64,000 bases of DNA from Bacteroidota bacterium (GTDB lineage Bacteria > Bacteroidota > Bacteroidia > Chitinophagales > Chitinophagaceae). Each line of letters opens with the position of its first letter. The stretch's first letter is position 1. The notes below the pieces were generated by a model. That model saw only the letters and a program-made list of their open reading frames with translations, was not told where the DNA came from and searched no databases. The position numbers and the translations under genes were made by a program. Of this stretch, positions 8,509 to 17,771 are shown in pieces. The stretch lies in the NCBI GenBank assembly GCA_018267925.1, contig JAFDXO010000024.1, forward strand, positions 23,303-87,302. Reading direction: 5' to 3'.

Positions 8509-9064
8509 TAATTACGACTCTTTTACTTTTATCCTACATCATTATCTTTTACAATTACACCCAGATTGTCGTGTTTTTCGTAATGATGAATTAACGGTGG
8601 ATGCTTTAGCCGCACTTTCACCAGAACGAATCATCCTTTCACCTGGCCCCGAAACCCCTTATCAGGCAGGTATTACAATGGATGTGGTTCGGCATTTTCA
8701 TTCTTCTGTTCCTATTCTTGGAATCTGTTTAGGACATCAAGCACTCGGTTTGTTTTTTGGAGGAAAGTTGGAACGACTGCCCTATCCAATGCATGGGAAA
8801 ACAAGCTTAATCAATACGTGTAAGCACCCAATTTTTAAAGATATCCCCATTTCCTTTCAAGTTATGCGATATCATTCATTAGCCATTTCGTTACCTTCTG
8901 AATGTGAATTGAAACCGCTTGCATACAGTATAGACGACCATCAGATAATGATGTTTCAACATCAAACGTTCCCTTGTATGGGAATTCAGTTTCATCCGGA
9001 ATCGGTGGGAACGCTGGATGGAGCACAACTGTTGAAAAACTGGCATCAACTTTATGTAAAATAA
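8492..9064 (+). CDS. pabA: Aminodeoxychorismate/anthranilate synthase glutamine amidotransferase subunit
   Basis: This is a class I glutamine amidotransferase of 190 residues. It opens with VLIDNYDSFTF, carries the nucleophile loop GICLGHQALG (Cys at about residue 78) and the FHPES motif with the catalytic His and Glu near the C-terminus. It supplies ammonia from glutamine to a chorismate-binding partner for folate (PabB) or tryptophan (TrpE). No partner gene is adjacent, so pabA and trpG cannot be told apart; the solitary position favours pabA. The start at 8492 overlaps cvpA; a longer frame from 8426 would add unrelated sequence. Confidence 0.87.
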   Translation: MWVLIDNYDSFTFILHHYLLQLHPDCRVFRNDELTVDALAALSPERIILSPGPETPYQAGITMDVVRHFHSSVPILGICLGHQALGLFFGGKLERLPYPMHGKTSLINTCKHPIFKDIPISFQVMRYHSLAISLPSECELKPLAYSIDDHQIMMFQHQTFPCMGIQFHPESVGTLDGAQLLKNWHQLYVK

Positions 9065-9092
9065 CCGATAATTTTTTTAGGCAGATTAAGCC

Positions 9093-9845
9093 TTACCATT
9101 GCCATCTTACCAATCCATGTTGGTAAGAAACGATGGAACCATCTGCCAACTCAACAGTTAGTGTTCCGTTGGTAGTAGCTCCTATCACCTTGGCAACCCA
9201 AGTTTCTTTATCGTCCGTAAATAGTTGCATACTGTTGTGTCGGAACAAGTATGAATTATACTGTTCCATGATTGCAGCAGATAGGGGCAAACAGCATACC
9301 TTTAAAATGGCTTTTCGGATTTCTTTCAATAATTCCTGAAGTGAAAACTCTTTTTGAGAAGCCAATCGAAGCGAAGTGGAAAAAGGTAAGTCCGCAGACA
9401 TTTTTGCCTGCAACACATTTAGCCCCAAACCCACAACACTGTGCACCCAATCATTTCCACGCAACACGTTTTCAACTAATACGCCTCCTGCCTTTTTGTC
9501 ATTGATAATTATATCATTTGGCCATTTAATACGCACATCCCAACCTTCATACAATCTACATAAAACATCCGCAATAGCTACGGCGACAGCACAATTAAAT
9601 ATAAATTGTTGATCAATACGCCAATTAGGCTTCACAATTAGACTGAACATTAAACTCTCGCCATCGTTACCCATCCAGTTTTTTCCACGCTGCCCGCGTC
9701 CTTGAGTTTGGTTTCGTGCCACAATGGTTGTGCCGGGTTGTGCCGTATCGGCATCTATTAACTGCATGGCATAGTTGTTGGTGCTATCAATCACATCAAG
9801 TTCAATGATCGGCGCATCAAGTAAAGACTGTAAGCTATAATCCAA
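9093..9845 (-). CDS. birA: Biotin--[acetyl-CoA-carboxylase] ligase
   Basis: At 250 residues this is the catalytic form of biotin protein ligase without the N-terminal DNA-binding domain of E. coli BirA, so it should attach biotin to carrier proteins but not act as a repressor. Visible motifs are DSTNNYAMQL, the biotin/ATP loop NQTQGRGQRGKNW (about residues 45-57), KWPNDIIINDKKAGGVLVE and VVGLGLNV. It is convergent with pabA (28-nt gap) and divergent from rsfS. Confidence 0.93.
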   Translation of the reverse strand: MDYSLQSLLDAPIIELDVIDSTNNYAMQLIDADTAQPGTTIVARNQTQGRGQRGKNWMGNDGESLMFSLIVKPNWRIDQQFIFNCAVAVAIADVLCRLYEGWDVRIKWPNDIIINDKKAGGVLVENVLRGNDWVHSVVGLGLNVLQAKMSADLPFSTSLRLASQKEFSLQELLKEIRKAILKVCCLPLSAAIMEQYNSYLFRHNSMQLFTDDKETWVAKVIGATTNGTLTVELADGSIVSYQHGLVRWQW

Positions 9846-9901
9846 GTTTTCAGTAGTTTTGAAGCAACGATATTAAGACAACTAAACTGCAATTTTCACA
9901 T

Positions 9902-10294
9902 TTGGAGAAAACAATCACGCAATTGGAAGGAAAGACCCTTGGGCGTATCAATCGCAACAGCAAACTCTTCAAAACCATAATTGAAGCCGTTCATGAAAAG
10001 AAAGGACAAGAAACCGTTTCGCTTGATTTGAAAAAAATTGAAGAATCCGTAGCTGATTTTTTCATTCTAAGTCAAGCGCAGTCTGCTCTTCAAGTGAAAG
10101 CCATTGCAGACAATATTGAGAAAACAGTGTTGGAAACATGCAATGAGAAGCCTTATCATGTTGAACGTGGAGATCATTGGACATTGGTAGATTATGTGAA
10201 CATAGTTGTGCATATTTTTCAAGAAGATCATCGTCATTTTTACAACCTCGAACAACTGTGGGAGGACGCTGGACGAATGGAACATAATGATTAA
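9902..10294 (+). CDS. rsfS: Ribosome silencing factor RsfS (TTG start)
   Basis: This 130-residue protein is of the RsfS/Iojap family, which binds bL14 and blocks subunit joining in starved cells. It shows the family's core: IIEAVHEKKGQETVSLDLKKIE, VADFFILSQAQSALQVKAIAD, GDHWTLVDYVNIVVHIF and YYNLE-like FYNLEQLW. The frame has no ATG before residue ~126; an upstream TGA at 9860-9862 limits the start. TTG at 9902 is the best start and places the N-terminus where homologues begin. ftsH follows by 36 nt. Confidence 0.9.
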   Translation: MEKTITQLEGKTLGRINRNSKLFKTIIEAVHEKKGQETVSLDLKKIEESVADFFILSQAQSALQVKAIADNIEKTVLETCNEKPYHVERGDHWTLVDYVNIVVHIFQEDHRHFYNLEQLWEDAGRMEHND

Positions 10295-10299
10295 TTTTG
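10292..10299 (+). promoter_or_regulatory. Possible TAnnTTTG -7 element before ftsH
   Basis: TAATTTTG matches the Bacteroidota primary-sigma -7 consensus TAnnTTTG and lies 31 nt before the ftsH ATG, overlapping the rsfS stop codon. I see no TTTG about 20 nt upstream, so the -33 element is missing or weak. Confidence 0.35.
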
Positions 10300-10330
10300 C
10301 CGACCCAAATACTTAGTAGTAAGCAATAAA

Positions 10331-12337
10331 ATGGAAGAAAACAAACAGAACCCTTTCCCGGGAAACGACAACAAGCCTATGCGAAAGGGTCCAAAATTCA
10401 ATATCTATTGGGTTTATGGGATTATTTTTGTGTCGCTGATTATCCTGCAATTTTATACCGGCAGTTACAATTCCAACACTCAGGTAAAAAGCTTTCAGGA
10501 ATTTAGAGATGATTACCTGTATCAAGGTAAGGTAGATCATGTAAATGTGGTCAATGGTTCCGAGGTAGAAGTGTTTCTTAATAAACAAGCACAACAGCCT
10601 GAAACCAAAGGCCCGCTTGGGATGCACAGCAACAATAGCGGTTCACCTGACTTTAGCTTTAGAATTGGTTCAGACGAGCAATTCAGAGATGATATGTCGG
10701 ATGCTTTAAAAGCAAAGCCGGCTAATATCAAAGAACCGAATGTGTTTTATGATGTTCGTCAAAATTGGCTTCGTGATATTTTAAACTCTTTCCTGTTGCC
10801 CATAATCATTTTAGTTGCCATGTGGTTTCTGATTATGCGCAAAATGGGAGGTGGTGCACCCGGAGCCGGAGCCGGAGGCATTTTCAATATCGGCAAATCA
10901 AAAGCTCAATTGTTTGAAAAAGGTACTCGGGTCAATATCACCTTTAATGATGTCGCAGGGCTTGATGAAGCGAAGGTAGAGGTCATGGAGATTGTTGACT
11001 TTCTAAAAAACCCTAAAAAATATACGGCACTTGGTGGAAAAATTCCTAAGGGAGCCTTATTGGTAGGGCCTCCCGGAACCGGTAAAACTTTATTAGCAAA
11101 AGCTGTTGCCGGTGAGGCGCAAGTACCCTTCTTCTCCATGTCTGGATCAGACTTTGTGGAATTATTTGTTGGAGTTGGTGCCAGCAGGGTTCGTGACTTA
11201 TTCAAACAAGCTCGTGAAAAATCACCTTGTATCGTGTTTATTGACGAAATAGATGCAATAGGTCGAGCAAGAGGGAAAAATGTAGTTATGAGCAATGACG
11301 AACGAGAAAACACCCTCAACCAATTGCTCGTTGAAATGGATGGATTTAGTGGAGATAGTGGCATTATTGTGTTGGCAGCCACCAATCGTCCCGATGTTTT
11401 AGATACAGCCTTGCTTCGTCCCGGTCGCTTCGACAGACAAATTTCGATTGACATTCCGGACGTAAAAGGACGTGAAAAAATTTTTGAAGTACACCTAAAG
11501 CCAATTAAAAAATCTAAAGATTTAAACATCCCCAAATTGGCTGTTCAAACTCCGGGGTTTGCTGGAGCCGATATAGCCAATATCTGTAACGAGGCTGCAT
11601 TGATAGCCGCTCGAAAAGGCAAAGAAGAAGTGGATATGAGCGACTTTAATGATGCCATAGATCGTGTGATTGGAGGCTTAGAAAAGAAAAACAAAATCAT
11701 TTCACCGGAAGAGAAAAAGGTAATTGCCTTCCATGAAGCCGGACACGCTATTTGTGGTTGGTTTTTAGAACACGCTCACCCACTCATTAAAGTATCCATC
11801 GTACCTCGTGGTGTGGCCGCTTTGGGTTATGCTCAATACTTACCCAAAGAGCAGTATTTATATACTTTAGAACAAATGCAAGATCAAATGGTCGCCTTGT
11901 TTGGCGGTCGTGCAGCAGAAGAAATAACTTTTGGTAAGGTTTCTACCGGTGCGCAAAATGATTTAGAACGAATCACCAAGATGGCATACAGCATGGTGAG
12001 CATCTATGGCATGAACGAAAAGGTTGGAAATGTTTCCTACCATGATGGCAATCAAGAATATGCAACCACTAAACCATATTCTGAAGAAACAGCCATGATT
12101 ATTGACCAAGAAGTTCGAGCGTTGATTGCGGAACAATACGAACGTTCAAAAGAATTACTTCGCCATCATGTCAATCATTTAAACGCATTAGCACAAGAAT
12201 TGCTAAAAAAAGAAGTGCTTTATAAAGATGATTTAGAGCGATTGATTGGAGAAAGACCTTATGAAGAGTCATTAGCAAACGAAAGTATTCCCCCGGTTGC
12301 AGATATCGTGTCTGAAACTCCGGTTACACCGTCATAG
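10331..12337 (+). CDS. ftsH: ATP-dependent zinc metalloprotease FtsH
   Basis: At 668 residues this is a full-length FtsH. Two membrane helices (about 26-44 and 153-171) flank a periplasmic loop. The AAA domain carries Walker A GPPGTGKT (about residue 246), Walker B IVFIDEIDAIG and the second-region-of-homology segment ending in LLRPGRFDRQI. The zinc protease site is HEAGH (about 469-473), with a downstream Asp in the DLERITKMAY region. It degrades membrane and regulatory proteins at the inner membrane. A strong hairpin terminator follows 20 nt after the stop. Confidence 0.97.
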   Translation: MEENKQNPFPGNDNKPMRKGPKFNIYWVYGIIFVSLIILQFYTGSYNSNTQVKSFQEFRDDYLYQGKVDHVNVVNGSEVEVFLNKQAQQPETKGPLGMHSNNSGSPDFSFRIGSDEQFRDDMSDALKAKPANIKEPNVFYDVRQNWLRDILNSFLLPIIILVAMWFLIMRKMGGGAPGAGAGGIFNIGKSKAQLFEKGTRVNITFNDVAGLDEAKVEVMEIVDFLKNPKKYTALGGKIPKGALLVGPPGTGKTLLAKAVAGEAQVPFFSMSGSDFVELFVGVGASRVRDLFKQAREKSPCIVFIDEIDAIGRARGKNVVMSNDERENTLNQLLVEMDGFSGDSGIIVLAATNRPDVLDTALLRPGRFDRQISIDIPDVKGREKIFEVHLKPIKKSKDLNIPKLAVQTPGFAGADIANICNEAALIAARKGKEEVDMSDFNDAIDRVIGGLEKKNKIISPEEKKVIAFHEAGHAICGWFLEHAHPLIKVSIVPRGVAALGYAQYLPKEQYLYTLEQMQDQMVALFGGRAAEEITFGKVSTGAQNDLERITKMAYSMVSIYGMNEKVGNVSYHDGNQEYATTKPYSEETAMIIDQEVRALIAEQYERSKELLRHHVNHLNALAQELLKKEVLYKDDLERLIGERPYEESLANESIPPVADIVSETPVTPS

Positions 12338-12356
12338 TTTCGTTCTAATTAAAATA

Positions 12357-12405
12357 TAAATGCAGCGGCTGTCGTAAAACATAGACAGCCGCTGCATTTT
12401 TTTGT
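12357..12405 (+). terminator. Intrinsic terminator after ftsH
   Basis: A 14-bp perfect inverted repeat (ATGCAGCGGCTGTC / GACAGCCGCTGCAT) with a 10-nt loop is followed by a run of seven or more T. It ends the ftsH transcript. Confidence 0.9.
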
Positions 12406-12453
12406 AAGGATAATGATCCATTTTGAGTTTGTATTTCTTACCCTTTAAACCTC

Positions 12454-12501
12454 CCTAAGTTCAAGAACTAAATGCAACCTAAGTTCAAGAACCAAATGCA
12501 A
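12454..12501. repeat. 24-bp tandem direct repeat, two copies
   Basis: Two adjacent 24-bp copies begin CCTAAGTTCAAGAAC and differ at one base (T in the first, C in the second). They lie in the 286-bp gap between the ftsH terminator and the convergent 12624 gene. No coding frame or hairpin explains them. Confidence 0.8.
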
Positions 12502-12623
12502 CACTTTTTGACAGTATTCTAAGTAAAAATTTGAGTTTAGATTGTAAATCTCGAACCAAACACACATTGAAAAACACTTTTCTATGGTGTGAGCAACCCG
12601 CCGGAGCTTGAATTGAATAGCCC

Positions 12624-13484
12624 TTATTGAGGCTTTTTCAGGTAGTCAATGATTGATTGAACTTGTTGTTTAGTCAGGTTTTCATTGCTAAGGTGTTTTT
12701 TACCACCATATTTTTCAAACAGCAAAACAGCCTCTTTGTCGCCAGAAGCCAACAATTTATTCCCGTCCACAATCATTTGAAAAAGCCAACTGTTCGTCCG
12801 ACGTAAGGCAACATCTTTTAGAGCTGGTCCATAACCATCTTTATCCATGCTATGACAAGCTTTGCATTTTAAATCAAATAGCTTTTTCCCGTCAGAAATA
12901 TTGGAAACAGGATTGTGAACCAAGGTGATAGTTGCTTCTTTACGATCAGACTTTGTTAGTGAACCTGCCGTAAAAGTTTCTGTAAAATTTAGTTTGCCGC
13001 CCTTGTAAGTCTTAAGGGTGTAGCTGTCTTTTTTACTGTTCCAAGCATTGTGAGTGCCGTCATACAGTTTTTCTTTAGTCAATTCGCCGGCTTCATTAAA
13101 ATAGCGCCAAGTGCCGACTTTGAGCTTGTCTTTATAAAATTCTTCGTATTCAGTTTTGCCATTTTCAAAAGTGGAATAGGCACGCCCTTCGGGAAAAGCA
13201 TTTTTCCACAGTTTATAGATTTTGATGGATCCATCGGGGTGATAAGTGAGGTCTTCGCCATCAATAAATTCACCTTTGTCAGTAACTATAAAAGTTCGTT
13301 TAGCATAAACTTTTCCATCCGGATAAAACTCAGTATAGGTGCGGCAATGGCACGCCGGGTTATAGACGATGAGCATTTGCAGTTTTCCTTCCTCGTTAAA
13401 AACGTTGGTGGTTTTTGAAATGTCTTGTGCGCGAGCAAAAGAAAATATAAATAGGATTGGCAAAACTGAAATAAGATGCTTCAT
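12624..13484 (-). CDS. Secreted protein: MORN/YwqK-like repeats fused to a cytochrome c domain
   Basis: The protein is 286 residues with a signal peptide ending near SFARAQD. Residues ~25-185 hold repeats of the MORN/YwqK kind: FNEEGKLQM, FYPDGKVYAKRTF, YHPDGSIKIYKLW, FENGKTEYEEFYKDKLKVGTWRYFNEAGELTKEKLYDG. Residues ~195-286 are a small cytochrome c with a heme-binding CKACH (about 209-213), the DGYGPALKDVA segment and a C-terminal helix LTKQQVQSIIDYL; a Met ligand candidate lies in FQMIVDG. The protein should be periplasmic or exported. The role of the repeats is unknown. The gene stands alone between ftsH (convergent) and the ABC exporter. Confidence 0.8.
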   Translation of the reverse strand: MKHLISVLPILFIFSFARAQDISKTTNVFNEEGKLQMLIVYNPACHCRTYTEFYPDGKVYAKRTFIVTDKGEFIDGEDLTYHPDGSIKIYKLWKNAFPEGRAYSTFENGKTEYEEFYKDKLKVGTWRYFNEAGELTKEKLYDGTHNAWNSKKDSYTLKTYKGGKLNFTETFTAGSLTKSDRKEATITLVHNPVSNISDGKKLFDLKCKACHSMDKDGYGPALKDVALRRTNSWLFQMIVDGNKLLASGDKEAVLLFEKYGGKKHLSNENLTKQQVQSIIDYLKKPQ

Positions 13485-13523
13485 AACGATTGAGCAAGAT
13501 AGAAAATAGAAAGGAGTGAAGGA

Positions 13524-15296
13524 CTAAAGCGTGTTTTCATCTTCTGTTTGTTTTACTGCATTATAGAGGCTAAAGTATTTCCCTTGTTGGTGCATCAAGG
13601 TAAGATGATTACCTCGTTCAATAATATTTCCTTTTTCTAACACAATGATTTCATCTGCTTTTCGAATGGTTGATAAACGATGGGCAATGATGATGGATGT
13701 TCGTCCCTGAATCAGAATGTTGATGGCTTGTTGAATCAATTGTTCACTTTCACTGTCAACAGATGCGGTTGCTTCGTCCAAAATCAGAATTGCGGGATTG
13801 TATAAAAGAGCACGAGCAAAGGACAGTAGTTGTCGCTGTCCTTGTGAAAGTGAATTTCCGCGCTCCATCACGTTAAAGTCATATCCATTCGGGAGGCTCA
13901 AAATAAATTCGTGAAGCCCTAACATCTTCGTTACGGCTTCTATTCGTTGTTGTGAAATTTGGTTGTTGCGAAGGGTAATATTGTCGCGCACTGTACCGGA
14001 AAACAAAAACACATCTTGCAGTACGATACCTATGTGGCTTCTCAAGTTGCTTAGATCATATTGGGAGATGTCGTGGTTGTCAATTAGAATTTGTCCGCTT
14101 TGAATTTCATACAAACGATTGAGGATACTAATGATAGAAGTTTTGCCTGCACCGGTGTGTCCAACAACGGCTAATGTGTGCCCTGCCGGCACATGAAAAG
14201 AAATACCTCTTAACACCGGAGTGCCTTCTTGGTATTGGAAATGTACCTGTTGAAAACTTACTTCACCTCGAATGGAGGCAGGACTGTAATGCCCCTTGTT
14301 TTTTATCAAATTTGAATGATCGAGTACGCCAAATACGCGCTCGCCCGCCACCATGCCCATTTGTAGTACATTGAATTTGTCGGCAAGCATACGCAAGGGG
14401 CGAAACAATAGGTTTAAATACATTACAAAAGCAATGACAACACCCGCCGTAATTTGATGATGCAGCATTTGATTGGCTCCCCACCATACGAGTAATCCTA
14501 AAGAAACAGCAAGAATAATTTCGACCACAGGAAAAAATACAGAATAGGCAAAAATTGCTTTGATGTTGGCCTCTCGATGTTCGCGGTTTATGGTTTTAAA
14601 TTCATCTAATTCTCGTTTTTCAACGGCAAATGCTTGCACTAAATACATGCCCGAAATATGTTCTTGTGCAAAAGCATTGAGTGCGGCTACGGCATTACGT
14701 ACCCGTTGAAAAGATTTGTTTACGCTTTCTTTGAAATAATAAGTAGCAATGATAAGAAAGGGAAAAGTAGTTAAACAAATAAGAGTTAGCTGCCAGTCGG
14801 TAATAAACATCACAATGATGATGGCTATAATCGTTAATACATCAGCCAAGATAGAAATGATTCCTTCCGAAAATACATCATTTATGGCTTCTATATCGTT
14901 AATGGTTCGTGTGGTGAGTGTGCCGATTGCTGTTTTGTCGAAATAGGAAATGTTTTGGAAAATAATCTTCTTAAAAACCGTTTTACGCAAATCATTGACT
15001 ACGGTTTGCCCTAACCAATTGATTCGATATAAAAACCAGAAACGTAATAAGCTTTCAAGGAGCAAGATTCCAAAATGAAAAACACTGATCCAAATAAGCC
15101 CTTTCAGTAGATTGTGTCGAATATATTTGTCCACCGAAAGCTGTATCAGATAAGGGCGTAGCGGCGTTAGTGCAGCTAACAACAAGGACATGGAAAGAGC
15201 AAAATAAAGCGTTCGCCGATAGGGTTTTGCAAACGACAAAATGCGCCTTAGTGTATCGGTGTCAAAGATTTTTTTAGATGTTGTTTTTTCGCTCAT
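13524..15296 (-). CDS. ABC transporter, fused permease/ATPase (MsbA/MdlB-like)
   Basis: About 590 residues in the half-transporter order. A six-helix ABC_membrane domain (roughly 20-310) is followed by an ATPase domain with Walker A GHTGAGKTS (about 382), signature LSQGQRQLLSFARAL (about 484) and Walker B AILILDEATASVD. Homodimers of this type export lipids or hydrophobic compounds across the inner membrane; the substrate cannot be read. The ATG at 15296 is preferred to a TTG one codon earlier. It begins 4 nt after the prfB stop, so the two are cotranscribed. Confidence 0.92.
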   Translation of the reverse strand: MSEKTTSKKIFDTDTLRRILSFAKPYRRTLYFALSMSLLLAALTPLRPYLIQLSVDKYIRHNLLKGLIWISVFHFGILLLESLLRFWFLYRINWLGQTVVNDLRKTVFKKIIFQNISYFDKTAIGTLTTRTINDIEAINDVFSEGIISILADVLTIIAIIIVMFITDWQLTLICLTTFPFLIIATYYFKESVNKSFQRVRNAVAALNAFAQEHISGMYLVQAFAVEKRELDEFKTINREHREANIKAIFAYSVFFPVVEIILAVSLGLLVWWGANQMLHHQITAGVVIAFVMYLNLLFRPLRMLADKFNVLQMGMVAGERVFGVLDHSNLIKNKGHYSPASIRGEVSFQQVHFQYQEGTPVLRGISFHVPAGHTLAVVGHTGAGKTSIISILNRLYEIQSGQILIDNHDISQYDLSNLRSHIGIVLQDVFLFSGTVRDNITLRNNQISQQRIEAVTKMLGLHEFILSLPNGYDFNVMERGNSLSQGQRQLLSFARALLYNPAILILDEATASVDSESEQLIQQAINILIQGRTSIIIAHRLSTIRKADEIIVLEKGNIIERGNHLTLMHQQGKYFSLYNAVKQTEDENTL

Positions 15297-15300
15297 CAAG

Positions 15301-16392
15301 CTATTCCATATCGTCTTTAACGCTCATCAAATAAGCCTTTATGAAATCATCTAATTCTCCATCCATAACCGGTTGCACATTGCCAACTTCATAGTCTGTG
15401 CGATGATCTTTAATCATTTTGTATGGATGAAAAACATAAGAACGAATTTGGGAGCCCCATTCTATTTTTTTCTTGCCTGCATTGGCTGCATTTTTTAGTT
15501 CCTCCCTTTTGCGTAATTCTTCTTCATACAAGCGGCTTTTAAGCATCGTGAGAGCCTTTTCTCTATTTTCTCCTTGTGTTCTTGCCTGCTGACATTCTAC
15601 AATGATGCCGGAAGGAATATGTTTTAAGCGAACAGCCGTTTCTACCTTATTTACGTTTTGCCCACCTTTTCCGCCGGAACGATAAAATTCCCATTCCAGA
15701 TCGGCGGGGTTTACTTCAATTTGGATTGTATCGTCAATTAAAGGATATACAAACACAGATGCAAAAGAAGTGTGTCGTCGAGCATTGCTGTCGAAAGGTG
15801 AAATTCGCACTAATCTATGCACGCCGCTTTCCGCTTTTAATAATCCGTAAGAAAAAGCACCGTCAAATTCTAAGGTGGCTTGTTTAATACCGGCTCCATC
15901 GCCATATTGCACATCTATCTCTAACACTTTCCAGCCTTGCTTTTCACCATACATACGATACATCCGCAAAAGCATTTCTGCCCAATCTTGGCTTTCTGTT
16001 CCACCGGCACCCGAGTTGATGACCATTACGGCAGGCAGTTCGTCTTCCGGTTCATTGAGTGTGGATTTAAATTCAAGCTCATCTAACTCTTTGGTGGCAA
16101 ATTCGAATCCTTCTTTTGCCTCTTCTTCGGTAGCTTCGCCGGCTTTCCAAAATTCAAACAATACAGCAAAATCTTCCACGGCAGTTGCCATTTTTTCAAA
16201 AAGCCCCAACCAATATTCATTGATTTTTATGTCTTTTAAAATGCCGGTTGCGCGGGCATTATCATCCCAAAAACCCGGTGAGAGAGTAAGTGTCCTATCG
16301 TTTTCAATTTTAGCCTTTCTATCTTCCACCTTCAAAAAGCGCTGTAAGTGTTGTACCCGCTCGCGCATTTCTTTTAATTGCTCCTGCGTCAT
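15301..16392 (-). CDS. prfB: Peptide chain release factor 2, without programmed frameshift
   Basis: RF2 reads UGA and UAA stop codons. The specificity tripeptide is SPF in [14 protein letters not shown] (about residue 196-198) and the peptidyl-tRNA hydrolysis motif is GGQ in [10 protein letters not shown] (about 241). The ATG at 16390-16392 (MTQEQLKEM) gives the normal start; the frame is open 31 codons further upstream but that part looks non-coding. At the usual frameshift site (about codons 18-21) the reading is continuous, CGC TTT TTG AAG, so no +1 shift is needed. The M16 homologue diverges from it. Confidence 0.95.
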   Translation of the reverse strand: MTQEQLKEMRERVQHLQRFLKVEDRKAKIENDRTLTLSPGFWDDNARATGILKDIKINEYWLGLFEKMATAVEDFAVLFEFWKAGEATEEEAKEGFEFATKELDELEFKSTLNEPEDELPAVMVINSGAGGTESQDWAEMLLRMYRMYGEKQGWKVLEIDVQYGDGAGIKQATLEFDGAFSYGLLKAESGVHRLVRISPFDSNARRHTSFASVFVYPLIDDTIQIEVNPADLEWEFYRSGGKGGQNVNKVETAVRLKHIPSGIIVECQQARTQGENREKALTMLKSRLYEEELRKREELKNAANAGKKKIEWGSQIRSYVFHPYKMIKDHRTDYEVGNVQPVMDGELDDFIKAYLMSVKDDME

Positions 16393-16487
16393 AAGGTTGC
16401 AAAGGTAAGGGACAGAATTGCGCCAAGAAACAAAGAGTATCCATTCAAACAAAGCTATCTTTACCGCCCGAAAAAAATGTTTCATTT

Positions 16488-17771
16488 ATGCCGCTTGACC
16501 GTACTGTTACTCCTCCCATTCATGATGCTATTGAATTTGATTATGTTTTACCACCTATCAATACCCAAAGTTTAAGCAATGGGTTGCCCTTACATTGGCT
16601 TAATGCCGGTGTGCAGGAAGTGGTAGAAGTGAACTGGATATTCCCGGCAGGATTATGGTTTGAGCAGAAGCCTGCTGTTGCAAACGCCGTTGCCTCTTTA
16701 TTAAAAAATGGCACAACCACTCGAACGGCACATCAAATTGCCGAAACTTTTGAATTCTATGGTGCTAATTTGAAGGTAAATGCCGGAAACGATTTTACTT
16801 CTTTAACGCTTTACACCTTAGGAAAGCACCTTCCCAGCTTGCTCCCATTGGTATATGATATTCTTACTGAGTCTGTTTTCCCAGAGTCGGAATTGCAACT
16901 TTTCAAGCAAAACGCTATTCAACGACTGTTAGTGAACTTGCGGCAATGTGAATTTGTAGCTAATCAAAAAATAGATGCCTTGTTGTTTGGAGAAGCACAT
17001 CCTTATGGGCGATTTTCTAAACAAGCAAGTATAGAAGCCTTGTCCCGACAGGATTTGATAGATTTTTATCAAAATCATTTTCCCTTAGCCGATGTGCGCA
17101 TTTTTATGTCTGGAAAAATTAGAGATATGGATGTTCAGGCAATGGATGATGTGTTTGGCAAAGCCCCGATTATTTCAAAACCACTTACTCAATTTGCCTT
17201 TGATACACCTGAGCCGGAAGCTAAAAAACAACGCATTTTGAATGATGAAAAAGGTGTTCAAGCAGCCATTAGAATAGGGCGTTTGTTTCCCAATCGCCAT
17301 CACCCCGATTTTGCACCTATGATTGTGCTAAACACCTTGTTTGGAGGCTATTTCGGCTCGCGATTGATGAGTAATATACGAGAAGATAAAGGCTATACTT
17401 ATGGTATATACAGTTCCATCGCTCCGTATGCCCAAGGAGGTTCTTTAACTATACACACAGAAGCCGGTCGAGATGTAGCCGAAGCAACGGTTGCCGAAAT
17501 CTATCATGAAATGGCTCAATTACGAGATGAACCGGCAGGGTCTGATGAACTTCTTTTAGTTAAAAATTATTTACTTGGAAATTTATTAGGTGACCTTGAT
17601 GGACCTTTTCAAATTATGCAACGCTGGCGCACGCTATTGTTGAACGGACTGACCGAAGAACACTTTTATCACAATATTCAAGTTTATAAAACGATCACCG
17701 CAAACGAGCTGCAAACCTTAGCACAAAAATACCTTCATCCACACGATTTTTATGAAGTGGTAGTAGTGTAG
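16488..17771 (+). CDS. M16-family peptidase homologue lacking the zinc site
   Basis: At 427 residues it has the M16B two-lobe layout: SLSNGLPLHWL at the N-terminus and the C-lobe segment NTLFGGYFGSRLMSNIREDKGYTYGIYS, the equivalent of the substrate-binding R/Y region. Where active members read H-x-x-E-H it has A-N-A-V-A-S, so both His and the Glu are lost. Such subunits usually pair with an active partner, as in mitochondrial processing peptidase. The only active M16 in the window is 16 kb away at 33890. No partner is adjacent. It diverges from prfB. Confidence 0.85.
   Translation: MPLDRTVTPPIHDAIEFDYVLPPINTQSLSNGLPLHWLNAGVQEVVEVNWIFPAGLWFEQKPAVANAVASLLKNGTTTRTAHQIAETFEFYGANLKVNAGNDFTSLTLYTLGKHLPSLLPLVYDILTESVFPESELQLFKQNAIQRLLVNLRQCEFVANQKIDALLFGEAHPYGRFSKQASIEALSRQDLIDFYQNHFPLADVRIFMSGKIRDMDVQAMDDVFGKAPIISKPLTQFAFDTPEPEAKKQRILNDEKGVQAAIRIGRLFPNRHHPDFAPMIVLNTLFGGYFGSRLMSNIREDKGYTYGIYSSIAPYAQGGSLTIHTEAGRDVAEATVAEIYHEMAQLRDEPAGSDELLLVKNYLLGNLLGDLDGPFQIMQRWRTLLLNGLTEEHFYHNIQVYKTITANELQTLAQKYLHPHDFYEVVVV

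Noticed and set aside
10906..11535. A 209-codon minus-strand frame inside ftsH
   Set aside because: It is the antisense shadow of the AAA domain: rich in Ser/Pro, no motif, and ftsH is certain.
15875..16408. A 177-codon plus-strand frame inside prfB
   Set aside because: Antisense shadow with Ser-rich low-complexity composition; prfB is unambiguous on the other strand.
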